This document shows, in pieces, positions 17,417-27,710 of a stretch of 64,000 nucleotides of DNA. A program made the translations under genes and the position numbers. Below the pieces are notes generated by a model. That model searched no databases. It was not told the origin of the DNA and saw only the letters and a list, made by a program, of their open reading frames with translations. The DNA is taken from assembly GCF_023525255.1 (NCBI RefSeq), contig NZ_CP073355.1:2046001-2110000 (forward strand). The letters run 5' to 3'. The first letter of the stretch is position 1; every line of letters starts with the position of its first letter. The DNA comes from Thermospira aquatica. Lineage in GTDB: Bacteria; Spirochaetota; Brevinematia; Brevinematales; Thermospiraceae.

Positions 17417-17540
17417 GCTTCGACAAGCTCAGCATATCATTTCGCCGTTTCCCTGTAAATAGGTCTTTTTTCAGACCTCGTTAACCCAATTCCTGTTGGC
17501 GAGCCTGTCGAGCCACGGTTGGCGAGCTTGTCGAGCTATG
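17417..17540. repeat. Three copies of a GAGC-TGTCGA repeat inside the IS
   Basis: Two tandem 23-bp copies, GTTGGCGAGCCTGTCGAGC at 17495-17517 and GTTGGCGAGCTTGTCGAGC at 17518-17540, plus an inverted relative GCTTCGACAAGCTCAGC at 17417-17433. The stretch is GC-richer than its surroundings and non-coding. Similar TTCGACAAGCTCAG repeats occur in many bacterial genomes. Confidence 0.75.
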
Positions 17541-17566
17541 AACTGGATTATTTTACACAAATTTAA

Positions 17567-17623
17567 AGTACTTTTTTATTTTGAAGCAACGTTCCCTTTT
17601 CGAGTACTTTTATTATGAAGCAA
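17567..17623 (-). repeat. Right terminal repeat pair of the IS
   Basis: Inverted copies of the end motif, with TTGC at 17586-17589 and 17620-17623 on the minus strand, 34 bp apart. Both contain AAAAGTACT. Confidence 0.85.
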
Positions 17624-17632
17624 TTCGTTTGG

Positions 17633-17661
17633 TTGACTTTTTCGAAAACCTCCATTATAAT
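17633..17661 (+). promoter_or_regulatory. Promoter of the lipoprotein esterase (leaderless)
   Basis: TTGACT (17633-17638), 17 bp, TATAAT (17656-17661). Only seven bases separate the -10 box from the ATG at 17669, so the transcript would start at or next to the start codon. It lies 10 bp outside the IS end. Confidence 0.8.
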
Positions 17662-17668
17662 ACTTTGT

Positions 17669-19333
17669 ATGCTTCGGAAAAAGATTGTCTGTAGCTGGCT
17701 AACTTTTTTTCTGTTAGCTACTTGTCAACATTCCACCCTACCCCCATCCGAATACAGGGGATGGGGAAACTCTCCTCTTGTTCTTGTGAGAGAGGGGTGG
17801 CTGCGAGGGAAAGTCGAACCCTCAGGGGTTTATAGTTTTAAGGGGATACCGTATGCCTCTCCCCCTCTCAAAAACCTTCGGTGGAAAGCCCCCCGTCCCC
17901 ATCCAGGATGGGAAGGCATCTATGAGGCAGAGAGCTTTCGAGGAACTTCTCCCCAATTTCTTCCCTTGCTCGGATGGATAATTGGAGACGAGGATTGTCT
18001 CTATCTCAACATCTGGCGACCTGCGACACCGGATACCAATCTCCCTGTGTACGTGTGGATCCATGGTGGGGGAAATTCTATAGGAAGCGCCCACTATGTG
18101 CCAGACTATTATGGGGAAAACCTGGCGAAAAAGGGGAACCTTATCTTTGTTTCTCTCAATTATCGCTTGGGTCCTTTTGGATGGTTTACCCATCCTGCGC
18201 TAAGAAAGGGGACAAACCACCTCGATAACTCTGGAAACTATGGGACACTCGATATTCTTTTTGCACTCCACTGGATTCAATCCAACATTATCGCTTTTGG
18301 TGGAAACCCATCAGCGGTTACCATCGCAGGAGAGTCTGCAGGTGGTCTTAATGTTCTTTCTCTCTTGATTTCTCCCCTCTCCTCGGGACTCTTTCACAGG
18401 GCGATGGTCCAGAGTGGTTATACCGCCATGATATCCCTTGAGCAGGCTGATGAAAATGCCTCTAAAATCATAGCAAAGCTTCTAGTAAAAAAACACAAAG
18501 CCCGTTCAGAAACAGAAGCCAGAAAGCTTCTATCAACTCTTTCTGCAGAAGAAATCGAGAGTTTTCTTCGCAAGTTATCGCATAGAGAGATTCTCTCTGT
18601 TTTTAAAGGAGGGACTCTTGGTATGACAGGAGAAGCCAATCTCATAGCTGATGGCACGGTTTTTCCTCCTGGCGGCTTTGACGCGTTAAAAGAAGGAAAA
18701 ATATTCTCTATCCCGATTATTCTGGGAAGTAACAAAGAGGAAAGCAAAATCTTTCTTTCTTTTTCTCGCAAAGACTGGAGATCTCTCTCCTATCAAGCAG
18801 AGGCTCGCTTTACAAGCCTGCGCTGGAAAGTGCTCTACGTGGATACCATTGCTGAGGCACTCTCTTCCAACTCCTCTGTGTATGTCTATCGTTTTGATTG
18901 GGGAGCTGAAGACACCAATCATGTCAGTCCTCTCGGAGAAAAGGAAGGAAAACGTCTCGGCGCCTTCCATAGTTTAGAAATCCCCTTCTGGCTAGGGAAT
19001 GACACAATTCAGGGTATATTTTTTACCCCTAGAATATTCACCAAAGCCAATGAAAAAGGCCGCACAGCACTTTCTACCCTCATGATGAATTACCTTATTC
19101 AATTTGTTCGTACAGGCAATCCTAACACAGAAAACCTGCCTCCCTGGCCTTCCTGGAGAAGCGATCCACAGAGGTTAGGGATTCTTTTTGATGCGGATAG
19201 GGAGAATTTACGTATCCACTGGCAAACAGAAGTCGTTACGATGGAAAGGATTGCGCAGATGATAAAACAAGAGCTTCCCCCTGAGCTTCAAACACCTCTT
19301 CTGCAGAAACTTGGTTTAACAAATGGATTTTAA
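17669..19333 (+). CDS. Type-B carboxylesterase, probable lipoprotein
   Basis: A 554-residue alpha/beta-hydrolase of the carboxylesterase/cholinesterase family. Landmarks are EDCLYLN (108-114), the oxyanion loop WIHGGGN, the nucleophile elbow GESAGG with Ser223, an acidic residue in GSNKEES (about 357-358) and His434 in GAFHSLE. The N-terminus is a signal with a possible lipobox LATC (Cys19), suggesting envelope anchoring. The start ATG 17669 lies directly after a consensus promoter with no Shine-Dalgarno, so translation is probably leaderless; the in-frame ATG at 17615 lies within the IS end and upstream of that promoter. Substrate unknown. Confidence 0.88.
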   Translation: MLRKKIVCSWLTFFLLATCQHSTLPPSEYRGWGNSPLVLVREGWLRGKVEPSGVYSFKGIPYASPPLKNLRWKAPRPHPGWEGIYEAESFRGTSPQFLPLLGWIIGDEDCLYLNIWRPATPDTNLPVYVWIHGGGNSIGSAHYVPDYYGENLAKKGNLIFVSLNYRLGPFGWFTHPALRKGTNHLDNSGNYGTLDILFALHWIQSNIIAFGGNPSAVTIAGESAGGLNVLSLLISPLSSGLFHRAMVQSGYTAMISLEQADENASKIIAKLLVKKHKARSETEARKLLSTLSAEEIESFLRKLSHREILSVFKGGTLGMTGEANLIADGTVFPPGGFDALKEGKIFSIPIILGSNKEESKIFLSFSRKDWRSLSYQAEARFTSLRWKVLYVDTIAEALSSNSSVYVYRFDWGAEDTNHVSPLGEKEGKRLGAFHSLEIPFWLGNDTIQGIFFTPRIFTKANEKGRTALSTLMMNYLIQFVRTGNPNTENLPPWPSWRSDPQRLGILFDADRENLRIHWQTEVVTMERIAQMIKQELPPELQTPLLQKLGLTNGF

Positions 19334-19355
19334 CATTTCTCTTTTTATAGAGATT

Positions 19356-20114
19356 TTAAAACGACAAAGGTTTTCCCATCGTATTCACCAAGGGCTCCAA
19401 TCCCTCTATCTCCACAGAAACCCTATCTCCCCCTTGCATGGGTCCAATACCTGATGGGGTACCAGTGGCAATCACATCACCGGGATAAAGTGTCATCACC
19501 CTACTTATGAAACTTACCAGTTCCTCCACAGAAAAAATCATCGTTCCCAGCACATCATCCTGACAGATTTTGCCGTTTTTGTAGAGCCGTATAGCAGTTG
19601 AAGACTCGGGCCACCATTGTGTATCGATCACTGGTCCCAGAGGTGCAAAGGTATCAAAACTCTTTGCTCGTGTCCACTGCCCATCTTTTCGTTGAAGATC
19701 CCTCGCGGTAACATCATTAAAAGCCGTAAATCCCAAGATACATGCTCGGGCTTCTTTAACAGAAACGTTTTTGGTTTCTTTTCCAATAACAATGGCCAGC
19801 TCTGCTTCATAATCTATCTGCTTACTCTGAGGTGTCCAGACAATTGTCCCAAGATGAGGTAAAAGCGCTGAAGGGGGTTTGAGAAAAATTACCGGTTCTT
19901 CCGGTATAGGCATGTTCATCTCTTCTGCATGTCTACGGTAATTCAGGCCCACAGCCACAATTTTAGTAGGTTTACGCGGAACATCCCATACTATTTTTTC
20001 CCGGGGGAGTTCTTTCAAAACTTCACCTTCAGGATTCAAAACTCTCACGTAATCCTTTTCCAATATGCCCTGAAAATACTGATTCTTTTCGTCACGAATA
20101 CCAATGATTTTCAT
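19356..20114 (-). CDS. Fumarylacetoacetate-hydrolase-family protein
   Basis: A 252-residue FAH-fold enzyme. The metal site is recognisable in DYEAELAIVIGK, the downstream TARDLQRKDGQWTRAKSFDTF and the closing VIATGTPSGIGPM motif. Family members hydrolyse or decarboxylate beta-dicarbonyl acids such as acylpyruvates or oxaloacetate; the precise substrate cannot be told. The start ATG 20112-20114 has AGAGGAAA upstream and overlaps the GGDEF gene by 23 bp. The upstream in-frame ATG at 20204 would add 30 residues unlike the family. Confidence 0.9.
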   Translation of the reverse strand: MKIIGIRDEKNQYFQGILEKDYVRVLNPEGEVLKELPREKIVWDVPRKPTKIVAVGLNYRRHAEEMNMPIPEEPVIFLKPPSALLPHLGTIVWTPQSKQIDYEAELAIVIGKETKNVSVKEARACILGFTAFNDVTARDLQRKDGQWTRAKSFDTFAPLGPVIDTQWWPESSTAIRLYKNGKICQDDVLGTMIFSVEELVSFISRVMTLYPGDVIATGTPSGIGPMQGGDRVSVEIEGLEPLVNTMGKPLSF

Positions 20115-21219
20115 GGTGTTTCCTCTTTTGTTCGTACATGTGTCTATCTGCTTTTTCAAAAACCTCCACCCAATTTTCCGCATTTTTTTCAATAGCCCAC
20201 CCAAAACTCACGGTGATAGGTTCTTTGACTATATTTGGTTTGTGTTGGTCATAGTTTTTCACCGCTTCGTAAATACGATCACTATACACACGAATCTCTT
20301 CTATACTGGGGATATCTGAAAACAAAACACAAAATTCATCTCCCCCTATACGAAAAAGATAATCCGACTTTCGGGATTGCTGCATCATAAGTTCTGCTAT
20401 ATCCTTCAAAATAATATCCCCTACATGATGCCCATAAGAATCATTAATATGTTTGAAATTGTCAATATCCAGAATAGCCAGGGCAAAAGGATGTTCTTTT
20501 CTCTTGGATAATGAAAAAAGTTTTTCTGCCATCAAGACAAATTGACGTTTATTAAGCATCCCGGTGAGAGGATCGGTAATCGATTGTTGACGAAGATTCC
20601 ACAAAAGAAGAACTCGTGAAAAAGCCACATTCAAAAGAGGCATAATCTTTTGAAGTCGTTTCGCATTTTTATACCCAAAAAGATGGTGACTCTCTGCCTC
20701 TAAAACAATTAGACCTGCTATTTCTTTGTCGTAAATTGGAATAATAAGGAACAAATACTCCCCATTTTTGTAATCTTGAAAACGCTGAAAAAGAGCTAGC
20801 GATTCAAGAGAAACCTCTTTTGTAGAACCTAATACCCTGGAAGCAAAGATATTTTTTGTAAGAGAAATGCACTGAAGGAGAAATTGGTACATTTCACTTC
20901 GACTCAGAGAGGAAAAAAAATGGTAGATTTTTCCTTCTTCTAATTTTGTTGGATAGAGGATACGAAGCTGAGTTTCTTCTGCGATAGTTACGAGAGCATG
21001 AGCCACAGGTATCTGGAGGACTTTATACATCAGAGAAAGAATTTCTGAGAGAATGTAACCAATATCTTCACTCGCATTGATAGCTGTGAGGATTACCTTT
21101 TGGTTTTCAATTTGTTGACGAAGGCGAAAATACCCAATCCCTAAACAAAACAAGACTCCCGTCAAAACAACGACCAGTCCTCCAAAAAGCCACAACAGAA
21201 ACTCTGATGTCATCATCAT
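20092..21219 (-). CDS. Membrane-anchored diguanylate cyclase (GGDEF)
   Basis: A 375-residue protein with one N-terminal membrane helix (about residues 7-30), a GAF-like sensor region (about 45-200) and a C-terminal GGDEF domain. The active site GGDEF is intact (292-296) and the inhibitory I-site RKSD (283-286) sits five residues before it, so an active, product-inhibited c-di-GMP synthase is likely. The start of the domain, DPLTGMLNKR, is canonical. The gene follows a PilZ receptor gene with no gap, suggesting that the two act together. Confidence 0.93.
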   Translation of the reverse strand: MMMTSEFLLWLFGGLVVVLTGVLFCLGIGYFRLRQQIENQKVILTAINASEDIGYILSEILSLMYKVLQIPVAHALVTIAEETQLRILYPTKLEEGKIYHFFSSLSRSEMYQFLLQCISLTKNIFASRVLGSTKEVSLESLALFQRFQDYKNGEYLFLIIPIYDKEIAGLIVLEAESHHLFGYKNAKRLQKIMPLLNVAFSRVLLLWNLRQQSITDPLTGMLNKRQFVLMAEKLFSLSKRKEHPFALAILDIDNFKHINDSYGHHVGDIILKDIAELMMQQSRKSDYLFRIGGDEFCVLFSDIPSIEEIRVYSDRIYEAVKNYDQHKPNIVKEPITVSFGWAIEKNAENWVEVFEKADRHMYEQKRKHHENHWYS

Positions 21220-21591
21220 TTAACCTTCGTAAGACTCTCTTTCAGGCAACCCCTTTTGAGCAAGAAGCGAGGTAACATACTTATCAATCTTTTCAAGGTT
21301 CTCGTTAGAGACCTCTTCAAACTTGATCCCCAACAAAGTACCATTCACCGACCGAACAATACCCCATGTGTCGATCTCGGTGGAACTCACTCCCTCAAGG
21401 CGAAAACGTATCCGCAAAAGATCCCCCGGTACAAAAATCTGCTTTACCTCCATGGCCAGTCCGCCTGTAGAAATATCTACAATTGTCCCTTCACCTTCAC
21501 ATCCTTTGTAATTATAAACTGCACGAATAGATACCTTGATACGTGTTGGTCTCAAGGGCATACCTGCCTCCTCGAGTTTATTAAAAGCCAT
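21220..21591 (-). CDS. PilZ-domain protein
   Basis: A 123-residue PilZ protein, a c-di-GMP receptor fold. The RxxxR-like segment RPTRIKVSIR and the second motif DISTGGLAME are recognisable. Residue spacing in the first motif is not textbook, so ligand binding is probable but unproven. The ATG at 21589-21591 is chosen because GGAGAG lies eight bases upstream. The gene overlaps the end of xseB by 11 bp and abuts the diguanylate cyclase gene. Confidence 0.85.
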   Translation of the reverse strand: MAFNKLEEAGMPLRPTRIKVSIRAVYNYKGCEGEGTIVDISTGGLAMEVKQIFVPGDLLRIRFRLEGVSSTEIDTWGIVRSVNGTLLGIKFEEVSNENLEKIDKYVTSLLAQKGLPERESYEG

Positions 21592-21883
21592 AATCACTCT
21601 CTCCTTCATCAACATCTGTTTTCTCAGCCTTAGAAGGGAAAAGCTCCAGATCAGGTGAAGTTTCTTTTCCTTCTGCTAACGCCTTCAGATTTTTCACCTC
21701 ATAGATTTTTCTTTCAAGCTTGGACAACCTCTCACTCAGCTCGGTGTACAGTTTCATGCCCTGAGCACAGAGATCTATGGCCTTTTCAAGAGGACAAGCT
21801 GGATCCTCTATCTGGGAAACCAGATCTTCCAGTTGACGAAGTTTGTCCTCAAAACTTTCATTCTCTTGAGTTTTACGAGCCAT
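21581..21883 (-). CDS. xseB: Exodeoxyribonuclease VII small subunit
   Basis: A 100-residue protein. The first 65 residues are the XseB helical hairpin, with SFEDKLRQLEDLVSQIED and PLEKAIDLCAQGMKLYTELSERL. The remaining 35 residues form an acidic tail. It partners with XseA in degrading single-stranded DNA. xseA is not in this window. It is first in an operon with PilZ, GGDEF and FAH genes and has its own promoter. Confidence 0.93.
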   Translation of the reverse strand: MARKTQENESFEDKLRQLEDLVSQIEDPACPLEKAIDLCAQGMKLYTELSERLSKLERKIYEVKNLKALAEGKETSPDLELFPSKAEKTDVDEGESDYGF

Positions 21884-21900
21884 CTCTTCTCCCTATTCAT

Positions 21901-21929
21901 ATTGTACCACAAGTCTCTCAAAAACGCAA
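21901..21929 (-). promoter_or_regulatory. Promoter of xseB-PilZ-GGDEF-FAH
   Basis: On the minus strand TTGCGT (21924-21929), 17 bp, TACAAT (21901-21906), followed by GGGAGAAG before xseB. Confidence 0.65.
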
Positions 21930-21942
21930 AAATATTCCTCGT

Positions 21943-23230
21943 CTACCTCCCCAAAAAAAACAGAGCAAATCCCTCAAAACGTTTTGCCCACGCAACCTCA
22001 TTGTGATCAGCAGAGAGATCTTCAATGTAGAGGTAATTTGTTCCTTCTTTCCATCCTTTTTGGAGAAGATCTTGATGGAGACGCCTTGCTGCTTCTACAA
22101 AAATCACATCAATTCCTCTTCCACCACAGTCCAGATATATTTTTGGTTTTTTGGTAAGAGGCAGATGATCGGAGAGATAGGGCTGCACCTGAGGCACACG
22201 ACGGATCCCTCGGTTAACATCATCAGACTTGTAGTTCCCAAAAGAAAATGCTCCTACTCCCCAGAAAACATCTGGATGGGAGAAAGCGAGATACAATGAA
22301 ACTCCTGCTCCAAAACTGGAACCTGCTACTATACGCTTTTCAGGAAGTACCCTGTATTGCTTTTCTACCCATGGGATGAGTTCCTTTACCACAAAATCAC
22401 GGTACCGTTCAGCATAGGAGATTACCTTTGCCTGCTCATTGGTAGGATACGGTTCTTTCCATTGGTAGTAGGCAGAGAAACCTACATAGGTAGTAGGCAG
22501 AGAAACCTACATACTCTTCCGCTCGTGCTGAGGAGTTTTCTATACCTACCACAATCACCGGATCTATTTTCCCCTGAGCTATAAGACGATCCAGCGTTGT
22601 ATCTACCTTCCACCCGCCAAAATTGGCTTGAGGGCTGTCCCACAGGTTCTGCCCATCCTGCATGTAAATCACAGGATACCGATTGGTTGTCAGATTATAA
22701 TCCGAGGGAAGATAGATAAATATCCTGCGGGCTGCAAGGCCATTTTGCGGTTCTATACGAGAAATAATAAGCTGTCCTTTTTTTACCCCTGGCATGATCA
22801 CACGACTCCTTATTGGTTTCGTATACGCAATGAAAGGATGATGCGGATCCTGGATGCGTCGACCATTTGGAGATTGACTACCAAACCTGATAAAACTGTA
22901 ATCCACAATCTCTTCATTTGCAAGGGCAAGAGAAACATAAAATAAGCCGGTATTCTTGTAACGCTTCATCTGGAGCTTTTTGTCTTTATTCTTCACAAGC
23001 GGAGATTCGAGAATCACTTTTTCTGCCTTTTCATCCCAGAGGACAAAGGTGATTTTCCCCTTTTCTATCAATGGGAGCTGTTGTGCAGAAGCCCAGGACT
23101 GGTAGACAGAAACCTTACTTCCTTCACTATCCAGGTTACGAAAAAGTTCTGTAAGTTTGTCAGAAGTCTCCTCTCTTACCTCACATCCAAATAGCACCAA
23201 TATCCCCAAAAAAACAACCATTTTCCGCAT
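21943..23230 (-). pseudogene. Lipoprotein esterase (esterase-D/enterochelin-esterase type) broken by a 25-bp duplication
   Basis: The gene starts at ATG 23228-23230 (AAGGAGAAG upstream) with a lipobox FGC at residue 16. An E-set-like N-terminal domain follows, then an alpha/beta-hydrolase domain (PVIYMQDGQNLWD, nucleophile GSSFGAG, His in SADHNE). The frame is lost at an exact 25-bp tandem duplication, 22464-22488 and 22489-22513. Deleting one copy joins ...YVGFSAYYQWKEPYPTN to ...RDFVVKELIPWVEKQYR in one frame, giving about 420 residues. Only the insertion breaks it; both halves are otherwise well preserved, so the event is recent or reversible. Confidence 0.9.
22464..22513. repeat. 25-bp exact tandem duplication
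   Basis: Two perfect adjacent copies beginning GGTAGTAGGCAGAGAAACC, at 22464-22488 and 22489-22513. Because 25 is not a multiple of three, it shifts the reading frame of the esterase gene. Confidence 0.97.
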
Positions 23231-23298
23231 ATTCTTCTCCTTTTCTGGTTTTTTCTATACCATACCCTCTTGTATTGTAAAGAAAAAAAATATTTTTC

Positions 23299-23865
23299 TC
23301 AAAAAATGCCCGGCAAAAATCGTTTCGTGCGTCTCGCATACGAATGGTACGCATCCTGAAAGGTTTCCTCAAGATACCCTTCTTCAAGAGGGAGGCGCCA
23401 TAACACCAGAGAAAGCAAAATAAGTTCTCCCAAAAGCGCCATCAACCACCATCCTGTCATCAGATCAACTGCCAAAAAAAGTCCAATATATCCCACATAA
23501 ATGGGATGACGAATATACCGGTAGGGACCTTCTTGCACAAGACGATAAGCCTTTCCAAGAGAAGGGCTGAAATTTTCTCCCAGAGCGGCATGAGCCCAAA
23601 AAATAAGACCAATCGCAAAACAACTCATTCCTATTCCCAGCCACTCCGTCAATGGTACAACAGGATGAGTCATCCATAGCAAACTCCATTCAAACAGATA
23701 CATGACTGTCACGATAGCTTGTAAAAGACCTAACAGGATACGATACAAAACGAGCAAAAAAGGTTCTTTGCCCTTATAACTATCAAAAATAGAATGACTT
23801 TTTACTTTGAAGTACCATCTTCCCATGACCAATACAGAAAAAAGTCCCACAATTATCCACTTCAT
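23299..23865 (-). CDS. Isoprenylcysteine/phospholipid methyltransferase-family membrane protein
   Basis: A 188-residue integral membrane protein with about five hydrophobic helices. The C-terminal half carries the ICMT/PEMT SAM-binding signature GPYRYIRHPIYVGYI (about residues 113-127) and the closing EEGYLEETF...YHSYARRTKRFLP. Such enzymes methylate phospholipids, isoprenoid-linked thiols or other membrane substrates; no specific substrate can be named. It lies two bases after the HD-GYP gene and is probably the last gene of the lnt operon. Confidence 0.85.
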   Translation of the reverse strand: MKWIIVGLFSVLVMGRWYFKVKSHSIFDSYKGKEPFLLVLYRILLGLLQAIVTVMYLFEWSLLWMTHPVVPLTEWLGIGMSCFAIGLIFWAHAALGENFSPSLGKAYRLVQEGPYRYIRHPIYVGYIGLFLAVDLMTGWWLMALLGELILLSLVLWRLPLEEGYLEETFQDAYHSYARRTKRFLPGIF

Positions 23866-23867
23866 GG

Positions 23868-25433
23868 TTATCTCACATTCTCAGCGAGGAGGTTTCGCTT
23901 TTTAAGTGTCTGAACAAAAGCCTCATAGACGCGTTGTTCAAAAGTAATCCCAATCTCTTCTCTCAAAATTGCAAGAGCCTCTTCATATGAGAGGGGTTGG
24001 CGATAGGGTCTTTCACTCGTAAGAGCATCAAACATGTCTGCGAGGGTGACGAGAGTGGTTTCCCAGGGAAACTCACCTGCACGCTTACCATAATAGCCAG
24101 ACCCATCAAGTTTCTCATGGTGATAATGAACATACTCTCTGGCTTCTTTCAAAAAATCGACATTGGCCAGAATATGATCCCCTATTTCCGGGTGATGCTT
24201 GATCTGGTCGTATTCTTCCTCGGTGAGTTTACTTTTTTTGCGTATGATATACTCATCAATACCAATTTTACCTATATCATGGAGCAAAGCGGCAAATTGA
24301 AGATTACGGAGTGTAGTTTTGGAGAGCTGAAGCTCTTCAGCAATCCATGTTACATACTGTAAAACCCTTTCTGAATGTCCCCGCGTATAGCTATCTTTTG
24401 CCTCTAGTGCCTGAGTAAGAGCCTTGATAGTATCAAAGTAGTTATGTTCAAGACGCTCATAGTAAAACTTACTTGCTAAAACAGTGACAAGGATCTGGGA
24501 TAAAATTCTTCCCAGATAGAGATGATCAGAAGAAAAAGCACCGTATTCTCCATCATAACGAGCAAATGACAGCACACCCCACATTTTTTCATCCTGAATC
24601 AGGGGTAAAACCATGATCGCATCACGAAGAAACTGTTCACGTTCCTGTTTTTCTACCAAAAACGGCTGATGAACCACATCATTCACAAGAAGCGGTTTTT
24701 TTTTCTCCAGTACAAACCACGATATACCCTCACCTTTCATGAGCTCTTTGACCTCTTGTACTCCCAGAGCTGCTACAGGGAACAGCACCTGACGAAACTC
24801 ATCATACTGGTAGAAAACACCAGCAGAAACAGGCAACAAACTCTCCAAAAGCTCAAAAAAACGACGATAAACCTCTGGAACATTAGCACAGCGAGACAAC
24901 TCACTTGTAAAATAGTTTAACCCGAGCATTTCCTGGAGTCGTCTCTCCATAATAATTCCAGTATAGACATACTGTTTCAAAGTATCCTGCAACAATCGAC
25001 AAAACTTTTTTTCCTCGGGGGTAAAAGCCCTGTCATCTTCCTTAAAAGCGACAAAACCAAGCAGCGTATACTGATGAACTATTGACAAAAGATAATAAAT
25101 CTTTTCCGTTTCAAACAAAGTCCTAAGCTCTGGTGCCTCTTCAAAAAATGCTTTTACTCTCTTTTCTCTTGTAGAAATAAGTCGATTCTCAAGTGCAAGA
25201 TACGTTACTATCGGATTCTCCCTTGAGATTACCATCACATCTTCACGTTCCCAATCCCGGTAAACATCAAGATGATCAACCCACAAAAAAATCTCTGCCT
25301 CTCTCTGAAGTTGTTGTTTCACCACCTGTCGCACAAGCTGAGAAAGATGAACGAGATCCCGAAACTTTCCCAGAACATCGAGTCCATAACTATCACCAAG
25401 CGCAGCCTTTGAAAGATGGCTATGATTTGCCAT
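23868..25433 (-). CDS. GAF/HD-GYP-type phosphodiesterase with variant GYP motif
   Basis: A 521-residue cytosolic protein. Two GAF-like sensor regions (about 50-160 and 175-320) precede an HD-GYP domain (about 330-520). The catalytic HD (385-386), the upstream GHSERV and the HHE (438-440) are present, but the GYP triplet of the canonical HHExxxGxGYP motif reads GSGYYG (444-449), so Pro is replaced by Tyr. It may still hydrolyse c-di-GMP or have altered specificity. It lies nine bases after purA, in a housekeeping operon rather than next to the GGDEF/PilZ genes four kilobases away. Confidence 0.88.
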   Translation of the reverse strand: MANHSHLSKAALGDSYGLDVLGKFRDLVHLSQLVRQVVKQQLQREAEIFLWVDHLDVYRDWEREDVMVISRENPIVTYLALENRLISTREKRVKAFFEEAPELRTLFETEKIYYLLSIVHQYTLLGFVAFKEDDRAFTPEEKKFCRLLQDTLKQYVYTGIIMERRLQEMLGLNYFTSELSRCANVPEVYRRFFELLESLLPVSAGVFYQYDEFRQVLFPVAALGVQEVKELMKGEGISWFVLEKKKPLLVNDVVHQPFLVEKQEREQFLRDAIMVLPLIQDEKMWGVLSFARYDGEYGAFSSDHLYLGRILSQILVTVLASKFYYERLEHNYFDTIKALTQALEAKDSYTRGHSERVLQYVTWIAEELQLSKTTLRNLQFAALLHDIGKIGIDEYIIRKKSKLTEEEYDQIKHHPEIGDHILANVDFLKEAREYVHYHHEKLDGSGYYGKRAGEFPWETTLVTLADMFDALTSERPYRQPLSYEEALAILREEIGITFEQRVYEAFVQTLKKRNLLAENVR

Positions 25434-25441
25434 CGCACCCC

Positions 25442-27696
<2,255 letters not shown>

Positions 27697-27710
<14 letters not shown>

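Larger units (their letters stand above)
16181..17623. mobile_element. Insertion sequence with doubled terminal motifs
   Basis: About 1,443 bp. Each end carries two copies of a motif TTGCNTCA followed by an A/T stretch and AAAGTACT. At the left end copies start at 16181 and 16217; at the right end, inverted, they end at 17589 and 17623. The 34-36 bp spacing of the copies is similar at both ends. The element contains one frameshifted DDE transposase on the minus strand and a non-coding segment with GC-richer repeats at 17417-17540. No target-site duplication is evident. Family not assigned; the DDE transposase is of the rve-integrase type. Confidence 0.82.

Noticed and set aside
16136-17668. 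Target-site duplication around the first IS
   Set aside because: Flanks at 16173-16180 and 17624-17632 share no convincing direct repeat.
17615-17668. Start of the esterase at 17615
   Set aside because: That ATG lies in the IS terminal repeat and upstream of the consensus promoter; the signal peptide starts at 17669.
19334-19355. Terminator between the convergent esterase and FAH genes
   Set aside because: The TCTCT/AGAGA stem is only five pairs and lacks a clear T-tract.
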